In this document: positions 23,213 to 30,180 of the stretch, in pieces
How positions within the stretch are numbered: the first letter of the stretch is position 1
Layout: the number at the start of each line of letters is the position of its first letter
From: an uncultured Ruminococcus sp.
Lineage (GTDB): Bacteria; Bacillota; Clostridia; Oscillospirales; CAG-272
DNA length: 31,408 nt
Assembly: GCA_902797125.1 (NCBI GenBank)
Contig: CADBRS010000146.1
Span: 1 to 31,408, forward strand
Reading direction: 5' to 3'
Program-made: the position numbers and the translations under genes
The notes under the pieces: model-generated
What the model saw: only the letters and a program-made list of their open reading frames with translations
What the model was told of the DNA's origin: nothing
Database searches by the model: none

Positions 23213-25012
23213 TTATTTTCTGCCCACTGCGCCGAACTTACATGTACTCATGCAGACGCCGCACTTAATGCATTTGGACGTGTCGATCTTGAACGGGCTC
23301 TTGATCTCTCCGGAAATGGCACCGGCCGGGCATTTCTTGGAGCAAAGCGAACAACCCTTGCACTTCTCAGGATCGATATAGTACTGAAGCAGTGCCTTGC
23401 AGACGCCTGCCGGGCATCTCTTCTCGTAGATATGTGCTTCATATTCGTCGCGGAAATAACGCAATGTCGAAAGAACGGGGTTCGGAGCCGTCTGTCCGAG
23501 AGCGCAAAGTGCGCTGTTCTGGAGATCTTCGGCCAAAGCTTCCAGTTTTTCGATGTCGCCATCCTCGCCTTTTCCTTCCGTGATCCGGGTCAGAATATCC
23601 AGCATTCTGCGTGTGCCGAGACGACAAGGCACGCATTTGCCGCAAGATTCATCGACTGTGAATTCAAGGAAGAACTTGGCGATATCGACCATACAGTTGT
23701 CTTCATCCATGACGATCATACCGCCGGATCCCATCATGGAACCGATTGCTTTCAGGGAGTCATAGTCCACAGGAGTATCGAGGTTCTGTGCAGGAATGCA
23801 TCCGCCTGAAGGACCACCGGTCTGAGCGGCTTTGAACTTCTTCCCGTTCGGGATACCGCCGCCGATATCGTAAATGATCTCGCGAAGGGTGGTTCCCATA
23901 GGGACTTCCACAAGACCCGTATGTTTGACTTTGCCGCCCAATGCGAACACTTTCGTGCCCTTGGAACCTTCGGTTCCGATTTGGTTGAACCAGTCCGCAC
24001 CGTTCAGGATGATCTGGCAGATGTTGGCATAGGTTTCGACGTTGTTGATGATCGTGGGCTTTCCGAACAGACCTTTGACGGCCGGGAAAGGAGGACGCGG
24101 ACGAGGCTCGCCGCGGTTGCCTTCGATGGATGTCAGCAGAGCTGTCTCCTCGCCGCACACGAATGCGCCGGCACCGAGACGGAGCTGAATATCAAAGTTG
24201 AAACCGGTTCCGAAAATGTTGTTGCCCAGCAATTCGGCTTCGTGGGCCTGCTCGATGGCAATGGACAGACGCTTGACGGCGATCGGATATTCAGCACGGA
24301 CATAAATGTATCCCTCATCGGCTCCGATAGCATAGCCGGCAATCGCCATAGCTTCCAGCACGGCATGCGGATCGCCTTCCAGAATGGAGCGATCCATGAA
24401 AGCGCCGGGGTCACCCTCATCGGCGTTGCAGACGACATACTTTTTGCCTGCGGGCTGATCAGCGGCAAACTGCCACTTGCGGCCGGTCGGGAATCCGCCG
24501 CCGCCTCTGCCTCTCAGACCGGATTTGCTGATGACGTCGATGACGTCCTGAGGCTTCATTTCGGTCAGAACTTTGCCCAGAGCCTCATAGCCGCGCATAG
24601 CGATATATTCTTCGATATTTTCAGGATCGATGACACCGCAGTTGCGAAGAGCCAGTCTCTTCTGCGTTTTGTAGAAAGCGGTTTCATTGAGAGATGTCAC
24701 GACTTCCTCGGCTTTTGCTTTCTCTCCGGGATCATTGTAGATCAAACGCTGAACGGGACGTCCCTTCAGCAGATGCTCTTCAACGATTTCAGGGACATCT
24801 TCCGGCTTCACGCGGGAATAGAACGTTCCTTCCGGATAAACGATCATGATCGGTCCGAGAGCGCAAAGCCCAAAACAGCCGGTATGGACAAGTTTGACTT
24901 CATCCTGCAACCCGTGTTTTTCCAGCTCTTTGGTCATCGCTTCGCGGACTGCCGCGCTTCCGGAGGACGTACAGCCCGTACCAGCGCATACTAATACATG
25001 AGCACGAATCAT
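23213..25012 (-). CDS. hndC: NuoF-like flavoprotein subunit of the hydrogenase (HydB/HndC)
   Basis: The 599-residue subunit oxidises or reduces NAD(P)H. It has an N-terminal thioredoxin-like [2Fe-2S] domain (C9, C14, C46, C50), the NuoF core with the NAD and FMN loops GRGGGGFPTG (168-177) and NADEGDPGAFMDR (196-208), the [4Fe-4S] motif ESCGKCVPCRLGTRR (about residue 455), and a C-terminal pair of ferredoxin motifs (CKGCSLCSKKCPAG and CIKCGVCMSTCKFG). This fused layout is typical of HydB/HndC of electron-bifurcating hydrogenases and larger than respiratory NuoF. GGAGGA lies upstream of ATG 25012. It follows hndB and precedes the catalytic subunit, consistent with one complex. Confidence 0.95.
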   Translation of the reverse strand: MIRAHVLVCAGTGCTSSGSAAVREAMTKELEKHGLQDEVKLVHTGCFGLCALGPIMIVYPEGTFYSRVKPEDVPEIVEEHLLKGRPVQRLIYNDPGEKAKAEEVVTSLNETAFYKTQKRLALRNCGVIDPENIEEYIAMRGYEALGKVLTEMKPQDVIDVISKSGLRGRGGGGFPTGRKWQFAADQPAGKKYVVCNADEGDPGAFMDRSILEGDPHAVLEAMAIAGYAIGADEGYIYVRAEYPIAVKRLSIAIEQAHEAELLGNNIFGTGFNFDIQLRLGAGAFVCGEETALLTSIEGNRGEPRPRPPFPAVKGLFGKPTIINNVETYANICQIILNGADWFNQIGTEGSKGTKVFALGGKVKHTGLVEVPMGTTLREIIYDIGGGIPNGKKFKAAQTGGPSGGCIPAQNLDTPVDYDSLKAIGSMMGSGGMIVMDEDNCMVDIAKFFLEFTVDESCGKCVPCRLGTRRMLDILTRITEGKGEDGDIEKLEALAEDLQNSALCALGQTAPNPVLSTLRYFRDEYEAHIYEKRCPAGVCKALLQYYIDPEKCKGCSLCSKKCPAGAISGEIKSPFKIDTSKCIKCGVCMSTCKFGAVGRK

Positions 25013-25032
25013 TACTTTTCTTCCTCCGTAAT

Positions 25033-25401
25033 TTATTGATTGCTACCGATGGTATACTCCGCAACCGGGTTACCATTCTTAATATGTTGTTCAACGACTT
25101 TCCGGGCTTTTTCCGGATTCATCTTGACATAGGTCACTTTTTCCTTGCCAGGTTCAAACACTTCGACTACAGGTTCAAACTGGCAAATGCCGATACATCC
25201 GGTTTGTGTGACGACTGCTTTTCCGGTAAGGCCCTGATTCGCCACTTCTTCGACAAAAGTGTTCAGAACGGGTCTGGCTCCGGCAGAAATGCCGCATGTG
25301 GCCATGCCAACGACAATTCTAATCTCTCCTGCATTTTCGCGGAGAGCCAATCTGCTGGCCATTTTTTCTCGGATGGCAGCAAGCTCTTCCAATGATTTCA
25401 T
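25033..25401 (-). CDS. hndB: Thioredoxin-like [2Fe-2S] ferredoxin subunit (HndB)
   Basis: This is a 122-residue HndB-type subunit with a helical N-terminal leader (residues 1-25) and a thioredoxin-like ferredoxin fold. Cluster-type Cys are C36 in MATCGISAG, and C69 and C73 in TGCIGICQFEP. Only three Cys are present in the whole protein; the position matching the first Cys of the four-Cys pattern is Val31. I believe HndB homologues often read MATCGxxxG, so this may be a family trait, in which case cluster binding is atypical. AGGAGG is eight bases upstream of ATG 25401. It is placed directly before the NuoF-like subunit and probably acts as part of the same complex. Confidence 0.85.
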   Translation of the reverse strand: MKSLEELAAIREKMASRLALRENAGEIRIVVGMATCGISAGARPVLNTFVEEVANQGLTGKAVVTQTGCIGICQFEPVVEVFEPGKEKVTYVKMNPEKARKVVEQHIKNGNPVAEYTIGSNQ

Positions 25402-25458
25402 ACTTGTTTTCCTCCTGGTTGACTAAAAAAGAACCATTTATTTTTTTTAATTCCGAAA

Positions 25459-26019
25459 TTAGTGATTTTGTCCGACCTCGTCATACTGCTCGGTCAGATT
25501 GTCTCTGATCCAGACCAGCACTTCGGGTTCGCACAAAGGGATCCCGCCTAATACTTCTTTGATTTCCCGGGTATCCAGTGAGATTTCTCCTCCGGGAAGT
25601 TTGTGGCTGAAAATAATATCTACGTCCCCCGCTCCCTGGATCAGGGTGCAAAGGGTCGAGACCACGTCTCCCAACGGTGTGAAATCCAAATGATTTTTGT
25701 AGAAGAGGCCACTGATGACCGTCCCGTGGCTGTCCGGAGATACGGAAGCCGGTATGCTGCTCAATGTCAGCGATCCGCCCGTCTGTTCGGCTGCCAGCTG
25801 AAAGAACGGGATGCCCAGACCGACTTTTCTTGTTTTGCGGGTCGTGCAGAAGGGGTCGGTCACGTTCCTGACCATCTCCTCGCTCATGCCGCACCCGTTA
25901 TCCTTCAAGGTGATCCGGAGCGTGTCTTCGGTCTCTTCCAAATCGATCATGACCCACGTAGAACCCGCAGTCAACGAATTCTGGGCCAGATCCAAAATAT
26001 TTAAAGACAATTCCTTCAC
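25459..26019 (-). CDS. GHKL-type ATP-binding protein without phosphoacceptor domain
   Basis: The 186-residue protein is a bare HATPase_c (GHKL) domain. The N box is LDLAQNS (residues 10-16), the G1 box DNGCGM (about 40-45), the F-box-like region DPFCTTRKTRKVGLG, and G2 the GLGIPFF stretch. There is no HisKA or other His-bearing dimerisation domain, no sensor domain and no membrane segment, so it cannot be a normal sensor kinase. The last 70 residues are an unassigned extension. It starts at GTG 26019, overlapping the PHP gene stop (GTGA), and follows GGGAGG. It lies in the signalling block of the hydrogenase operon and may be a protein kinase or anti-factor acting with the other GHKL protein at 28374-28799. 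Confidence 0.82.
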   Translation of the reverse strand: MKELSLNILDLAQNSLTAGSTWVMIDLEETEDTLRITLKDNGCGMSEEMVRNVTDPFCTTRKTRKVGLGIPFFQLAAEQTGGSLTLSSIPASVSPDSHGTVISGLFYKNHLDFTPLGDVVSTLCTLIQGAGDVDIIFSHKLPGGEISLDTREIKEVLGGIPLCEPEVLVWIRDNLTEQYDEVGQNH

Positions 26020-26756
26020 GATGTGCCCTCCCTCAGATACCGGAACAGCTGGCGGCGTACGAAAGAACTGCTGTATGGCTCATCCGCCAGTTCGAGGGCA
26101 TGCTCAGCTTCGCTGATATCCCACAGATGGTGGGCGTCACTGTTCGTGACATGTTTCTTTCCTCGAAGCGAGGGATGATCCGCTTCCATCTTTGCCACAT
26201 CGGCCTGTGACGAATATTCGATCACAGAGAAGGCAGGTGATTCCGGCAAATCGCCCAGTATATTGATGATTCCGTTCGAAGGTCTGTCTACGTGCGCAGG
26301 ATAGCAGAATGCCTGAAAGGATCCGGCCAGGCGGCAGGCCTCTTCCAGAGAAAGCGCAGACGCAGGCGGCAGCAGATCTGGTTCTTCGCCGCACACTTCG
26401 TCGTTCTCATCCACATAGTACTGATGTCCGAAGATCTCGACCCTATTCCGAACCCGTAGTCTGTAGGCTTTGAATTCTTTTTCAAAAGCCTCAGCAGATT
26501 CAAGTTCTTCGAAAAGGCAGATCAGATGGATCTCTTCGGCCGTCGTCAGTTCCATGCCTGCGATCGGTATGATGCCCTGTCTTTTGCAGGCTGCATAGAA
26601 TGACCGGCAGTTGCCGCACGTGTTATGGTCGGTCAGGGCCACGATCTGAAGTCCTTTCAGAGCAGCCATGCCGGCAATATTGTGGACGGTCATGTCATCA
26701 TCGGCACAAGGCGAGAGACAGGAATGAACGTGAAGGTCGTAATAATACTGACTCAT
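26016..26756 (-). CDS. PHP domain metal-dependent hydrolase
   Basis: The 246-residue protein has the PHP metal-binding set: DLHVHSCLSPC (H9, H11), LTDHNTCGN, the mid-domain Glu of GMELTTAEE, PAHVDRPSNG, and SDAHH near the C-terminus. PHP proteins hydrolyse phosphoesters (histidinol phosphate, nucleotides, small phosphate signals). I chose ATG 26756, which overlaps the stop of the upstream DRTGG gene as ATGA; a GTG at 26780 is an alternative. Placed in the hydrogenase operon among ATPases and ligand-sensing domains, it may remove a phosphate signal made by its neighbours, but no substrate can be named. An insert with DENDEVCGEEPD near residue 120 is unusual. Confidence 0.85.
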   Translation of the reverse strand: MSQYYYDLHVHSCLSPCADDDMTVHNIAGMAALKGLQIVALTDHNTCGNCRSFYAACKRQGIIPIAGMELTTAEEIHLICLFEELESAEAFEKEFKAYRLRVRNRVEIFGHQYYVDENDEVCGEEPDLLPPASALSLEEACRLAGSFQAFCYPAHVDRPSNGIINILGDLPESPAFSVIEYSSQADVAKMEADHPSLRGKKHVTNSDAHHLWDISEAEHALELADEPYSSSFVRRQLFRYLREGTS

Positions 26757-27079
26757 AAAACCGAACTGAGCCTGACGCACGTTTCATATTCAGGCGCATC
26801 GCTCCTCAAAAGGTTGATCCCTTTTTCTTCTGCAGACCGGATCAGTTCGGGAGGAACTTCCGCGTCTTCGCAAATGATCACGCACGAGAGGTCAAGCAAT
26901 GCGGTCACGGCCAGCACGTTGATGTTGGTCATGATCGTTACAAAAGCCTGGCTTTCTTTAGCTCTCCCCATGACCCAGCTCAGAAGATCTCCCGCATAAA
27001 CCCCGGAGACTTCATGATCACCGTCCGGCAGAACCAGCACGGTCAGCCCGGTCCTGTCGACCAGTTCACGAACCGTCAT
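26753..27079 (-). CDS. DRTGG-domain-like protein (first copy)
   Basis: This 108-residue soluble protein has the fold pattern of stand-alone DRTGG proteins: a short N-terminal helix (MTVRELVDRTG), a strand-turn region with GVYAGDLLSWVMGRAKE, TIMTNINVLAVTALLDLSCVII, and a closing EKGINLLRSDAPEYET. DRTGG domains accompany CBS pairs and phosphotransacetylases and are thought to bind small ligands or nucleotides. GGAGA lies upstream; the gene overlaps the hydrogenase-like gene by 14 bases and the PHP gene by four, so translation is tightly coupled. It is about 25-30% similar by eye to the second copy at 28792-29151, which suggests an old duplication. Confidence 0.78.
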   Translation of the reverse strand: MTVRELVDRTGLTVLVLPDGDHEVSGVYAGDLLSWVMGRAKESQAFVTIMTNINVLAVTALLDLSCVIICEDAEVPPELIRSAEEKGINLLRSDAPEYETCVRLSSVL

Positions 27080-28358
27080 GATGATTCTCCTTCTGAGTTT
27101 CCTGCAGCTTTTGACGCATCACACAGATGCAGTCTTCCAGTTTGGCATGGCCTCGTACCACGTCTTCAGCGAATGCCCGGCAAGTGGGAGACCCGCAGGA
27201 GCCGCAGTCCAGTTCGGGCAGCGTCGCAAAGAGACGCTCCACATCCTGCATCATTTTGATCGCTTCCTTGCGGTTTTCGTCATAACGCGAAACATGACCG
27301 TATTCATCATCCGAAAGATCCAGAGCGAAGCGGCCCGGGATATCATCCGCGGGATCTTCAGGACCCGGATGATTCAGGGTGACCGGAAGATAGCGGCGGA
27401 TATTACGCAGTCTGACACGGGCGATGTACGGATTTTCAACCGCCATGACACCGCCGACGCATCCTCCCGCACAGGCATTCAGTTCGACGAACGTGAGATT
27501 CGGGTGGTTTTCGATCTCGATGTCTTCCAGTACGCGGATCACGTTTTCGATCCCGTCTGCGGCCAGATAGTGGTCGTTCATCAGAGAGGATGCTTCCCCG
27601 CCGCTTGAAGGCCAGCTGAGGCCGACCATGCCGGTCTGTGATTGATTCTTGGGCGCTTCGGCTTTCTTCATCGCATTGAGCAGTTCAAAATAAACATCGC
27701 TCAGCGAAACGACCATGTCGACAGAACTCTTACCGCCGCAGAGATTGTTTTTGGCATAACTGACTTTGGCGGGACATGGAGAAATAAAGACTGTGCAAAT
27801 ATCTTCGTCTTTGAGTTCCGGATGTTCTTTCTTTGCTTTTTCCCTGGCCAGATGTCCGGCGATCTCCATCGGAGGGAGAATCGGGACCAAATTATCCACC
27901 AGCGTCGGGAAACGCAGGCTGACAAGCCTGACAACGACGGGGCAGGCAGAACTGATCGCAGGAAGAGGGATATCATCCCTTTTCAGATATCTTCTCGTGT
28001 ATTCGGTCACCAGCTCGGCAGCGCGCGCCACTTCATACACATCGTCGAAGCCCATATTGAGCAGCCCGTCGATGACATAATCGGGATCGTCCAGATTGGT
28101 AAACTGGCCGAAAAGCGTCGGCGCCGGTAAAGCGATTTTATATTTGTCCTTTGGCATGGAGGACAATTTGTCGAACGAAGACCTTTTGGCCTTGTGGGGG
28201 CAAAGACGGATACATTCACCGCAGTCGATACACCGGTTGGCATTGATCACGGCATGCCCGTCGCGAATTCGGATAGCTTCCGTCGGGCAGCGGTTCAGGC
28301 AGTGTGTGCAGCCTTTGCATTTTTCAACGTCCAGAGTGACTGAGTGTTGATAACCCAT
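27066..28358 (-). CDS. Hydrogenase-like protein with altered H-cluster motifs, probable sensory [FeFe] hydrogenase
   Basis: The 430-residue protein starts with two [4Fe-4S] ferredoxin motifs (C14-C17-C20-C24 and C43-C46-C49-C53). An [FeFe]-hydrogenase large-subunit domain follows: L1 SSACPVVV (136-143), L2 SPCPAKVSYAK (C195, K198), L3 NACAGGCVGG (C296, C300). It ends with a four-Cys [4Fe-4S] module (C385, C388, C393, C410). The four Cys that hold the H-cluster cubane are kept (C139, C195, C296, C300), but A138 replaces the proton-transfer Cys. Such Ala variants are known in sensory HydS-type hydrogenases and in the group D enzymes found in hydABC operons without a PAS domain. Low or no catalytic activity and a sensing role are therefore likely. 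GGAGG lies upstream of ATG 28358. Confidence 0.87.
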   Translation of the reverse strand: MGYQHSVTLDVEKCKGCTHCLNRCPTEAIRIRDGHAVINANRCIDCGECIRLCPHKAKRSSFDKLSSMPKDKYKIALPAPTLFGQFTNLDDPDYVIDGLLNMGFDDVYEVARAAELVTEYTRRYLKRDDIPLPAISSACPVVVRLVSLRFPTLVDNLVPILPPMEIAGHLAREKAKKEHPELKDEDICTVFISPCPAKVSYAKNNLCGGKSSVDMVVSLSDVYFELLNAMKKAEAPKNQSQTGMVGLSWPSSGGEASSLMNDHYLAADGIENVIRVLEDIEIENHPNLTFVELNACAGGCVGGVMAVENPYIARVRLRNIRRYLPVTLNHPGPEDPADDIPGRFALDLSDDEYGHVSRYDENRKEAIKMMQDVERLFATLPELDCGSCGSPTCRAFAEDVVRGHAKLEDCICVMRQKLQETQKENHHDGS

Positions 28359-28373
28359 TGGCGAACACCTCCT

Positions 28374-28799
28374 TTACACGTTGACTGTCATGGTAATTTT
28401 TGTTCCCTCGCCGACCTTGCTTTCAATCTCCATACTGTCGGTATAGCGCTTCATGTTAGGCAGACCCATGCCTGCACCGAATCCGAGTGAACGGATATTG
28501 TCCGGAGCAGTTGAGTAGCCCTCCTGCATGGCGAGGTCAATATTTTCAATACCGGGTCCGTGGTCTGTCAGAATGATCTTGATCTTGTCCTCTTCAATGA
28601 AAAGTTCAACGACTCCTCCGCATGCATGGATGACCATATTGATCTCTCCTTCATACATGGCGATGGAGACCCGCTTGATGATATCGGGAGAAAAACCGAC
28701 GCGTCTCAAAATGCGTTTTGTCTGTACACTGGCTTCTCCTGCGGATGTGAAATTCTCGCCGTCCACGTCAAACCGGTAATACAAACTTTCGTTACCCAC
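28374..28799 (-). CDS. RsbW/SpoIIAB-like ATP-binding protein
   Basis: The 141-residue GHKL ATPase resembles anti-sigma factor kinases and RsbT-type switch kinases. RRVGFSPDIIKRVSIAMYEGEINMVIHA gives the N box (E50-N53 region), TDHGPGIEN the G1 box, and GFGAGMGLPNMKRYTD the G2 box and lid; the end is EGTKITMTV. These proteins phosphorylate a Ser or Thr on a partner such as an STAS protein, but no STAS or sigma gene is nearby. The start is GTG 28799 with AAGGAG six bases upstream, overlapping the second DRTGG gene by eight bases. Lying directly before the hydrogenase-like gene, it is the most likely output partner of that sensor. Confidence 0.85.
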   Translation of the reverse strand: MGNESLYYRFDVDGENFTSAGEASVQTKRILRRVGFSPDIIKRVSIAMYEGEINMVIHACGGVVELFIEEDKIKIILTDHGPGIENIDLAMQEGYSTAPDNIRSLGFGAGMGLPNMKRYTDSMEIESKVGEGTKITMTVNV

Positions 28800-29151
28800 G
28801 GTTATCTCCTTCGATCCGATTCAATCCGTTCGCATACAGAATCCCGCAAGCCTCATACATTCTGTATTTCGTACTCATGACCACGATTCCGCTCTCTTTG
28901 GCGATGCGTAGGATTTCCTCGGAAGGCATTTTGTTTCTGACAAACACGACACAGACCATGTCCATCATCTCGGCGGTGCGGATGACTTGGGTGTTGAGAA
29001 GACCTGTCAAAAGAACCGCCTGGTTCTTGACGTAGGCCAGCACATCGCTCATCATATCGCTTCCGCAAGCTGAATAAACATGTCCTCCAAGCTGGTCTTC
29101 GCAACAGAGAACGTCGCAATCCAACAGCCTGGCAATATCTGTCATTTTCAT
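28792..29151 (-). CDS. DRTGG-domain-like protein (second copy)
   Basis: The 119-residue protein has the same layout as the copy at 26753-27079: a helix MKMTDIARLLDCDVL, then a strand and loop GGHVYSACGSDMMSDVLAYVK, AVLLTGLLNTQVIRTAEMMDMVCVVFV, and ESGIVVMSTKYRMYEACGILY. It has six Cys where the other copy has few, including a CC pair at residues 16-17, so it could also respond to redox or bind metal. It starts 15 bases after the NuoE-like gene and overlaps the RsbW-like gene by eight bases. Role inferred: ligand-sensing component of the signalling block. Confidence 0.8.
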   Translation of the reverse strand: MKMTDIARLLDCDVLCCEDQLGGHVYSACGSDMMSDVLAYVKNQAVLLTGLLNTQVIRTAEMMDMVCVVFVRNKMPSEEILRIAKESGIVVMSTKYRMYEACGILYANGLNRIEGDNRG

Positions 29152-29166
29152 CGATCTACCTCGGGA

Positions 29167-29649
29167 TTATGAACGGTATTTAGCAAGGATGCCTTTGACG
29201 GCGTCCGGAGTCATTTTGCCGTATACGTCATCATTGATCATCATGACAGGAGCAAGACCGCAGCAACCCAGACATCTGGTGTCACGGATCGTGAACTGTC
29301 CGTCTTCGGTCGTCTCTCCGGTACCGATTCCAAGTTCCTGCTTCACTGCATCCAGCACCGATGCGGCGCCTTTGACATAGCAGGCCGTTCCCGTGCATAC
29401 GCTGACGACGTTGTCGCCGACAGGCTGCAGAGAAAACTGCGCATAGAAAGTCGCGATGCCGAAGATTTCACTGACCGGGACGTCCATCTCTTTGGAAATG
29501 ATGTCCATCGTCTCATAGGACAGATAACCGAAAAGGGTCTGTGCCTTCTGCAAAATCGGCATCAAGGGGCCGTCTGCGTTCTTGTGAGCATCGATATATT
29601 GCTTGAGCTCAGCATTTTTTTCCGCGATTTGTTCTTGGGTAAGTCTCAT
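29167..29649 (-). CDS. hndA: NuoE-like [2Fe-2S] subunit of the hydrogenase (HydC/HndA)
   Basis: The 160-residue subunit is of NuoE type: a helical N-terminal domain with LMPILQKAQTLFGYLS and GIATFYAQFSLQP, then a thioredoxin-like [2Fe-2S] domain with ligands C85, C90, C126 and C130 (CTGTAC and CLGCCG). It passes electrons between the NuoF-like flavoprotein and other clusters of the complex. Length is normal. AGGAGG lies about 11 bases upstream. It is the first recognised hydrogenase gene, followed by six signalling genes before the other subunits resume at 25401; that split of subunit genes is unusual compared with a plain hydCBA order. Confidence 0.93.
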   Translation of the reverse strand: MRLTQEQIAEKNAELKQYIDAHKNADGPLMPILQKAQTLFGYLSYETMDIISKEMDVPVSEIFGIATFYAQFSLQPVGDNVVSVCTGTACYVKGAASVLDAVKQELGIGTGETTEDGQFTIRDTRCLGCCGLAPVMMINDDVYGKMTPDAVKGILAKYRS

Positions 29650-29703
29650 ACCTATCCTTCCTCCTGGAAAGTTTTTGTTGCTAAAAATTTGACAAAATGA
29701 AAA

Positions 29704-30042
29704 TCAGCGTTCCCCGCTGTTCGGTCTGCCGCTTCTCCGCTCGGCCATTTCCTTTTTGTACTCTTCGCGCATTCGGATCCGCTCTTCCATTCTTTTAACG
29801 GCCTGCTTGTGGGTGATCAAAGCAAAAATGATGCCCACAGCCAGATAAAAAAAGACTGGCATGGAGAGGACTCCGATGACGAGTGCCACGACCGGCACGG
29901 AATGGCCGGTGATCCAAAGGACAACGATCAGCAAAACGGCAACGACCATGTAAACAGCGAAAACGGTCCAAAAAGAACTGACTTTGCTTGTCACCCGTCT
30001 GTTCAACGGAAACCACGGTTCCCATGCAGGACGATCATCCAT
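29704..30042 (-). CDS. Small two-helix membrane protein at the head of the hydrogenase operon
   Basis: This 112-residue protein of unknown function has a polar N-terminus with WEPWFPLNRR, two transmembrane helices (about residues 25-45 and 50-74), and a strongly basic, helical cytoplasmic tail rich in Arg, Lys and Glu, ending RRSGRPNSGER. ATG 30042 follows AAGGAGA by seven bases, and the promoter is at 30080-30108. Only 54 bases separate its stop from the NuoE-like gene, with no terminator or clear second promoter in between, so it is probably the first gene of the hydrogenase transcript. A role as membrane tether for the otherwise soluble complex is possible but only a guess. Confidence 0.72.
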   Translation of the reverse strand: MDDRPAWEPWFPLNRRVTSKVSSFWTVFAVYMVVAVLLIVVLWITGHSVPVVALVIGVLSMPVFFYLAVGIIFALITHKQAVKRMEERIRMREEYKKEMAERRSGRPNSGER

Positions 30043-30079
30043 AGTCAGTTCTCCTTTCGCTTTTCAAATTAACCACGTT

Positions 30080-30108
30080 ATTTTAACACATATATTTTAG
30101 TGAGTCAA
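30080..30108 (-). promoter_or_regulatory. Sigma-A promoter, probably of the whole hydrogenase operon
   Basis: TTGACT (30103-30108), a 17-base spacer and TAAAAT (30080-30085) on the minus strand lie 38 bases upstream of ATG 30042. No clear second promoter was found before the NuoE-like gene. Confidence 0.75.
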
Positions 30109-30122
30109 TATAATTTTGCGCG

Positions 30123-30155
30123 AAAAAAGCGGTCTGGGAAAGACTCAAACCGCTT
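30123..30155 (-). terminator. Intrinsic terminator of the GxGYxYP gene
   Basis: A 10-bp stem (30127-30136 with 30146-30155, one G-T pair on the minus strand) and a 9-base loop are followed on the minus strand by a run of six T, 26 bases after the stop codon of the gene at 30181. Confidence 0.88.
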
Positions 30156-30180
30156 TGTGTTGACTTTGTATCCGATTCGA

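Noticed and set aside
23921..24994. 357-codon plus-strand frame over the NuoF-like gene
   Set aside because: It is the reverse shadow of a gene with complete cofactor motifs; no promoter or ribosome binding site on the plus strand.
25420..25450. Stem TGGTT/AACCA with a T-run between GHKL and hndB genes
   Set aside because: It would terminate only on the plus strand, where nothing is transcribed; the stem is only 5 bp.
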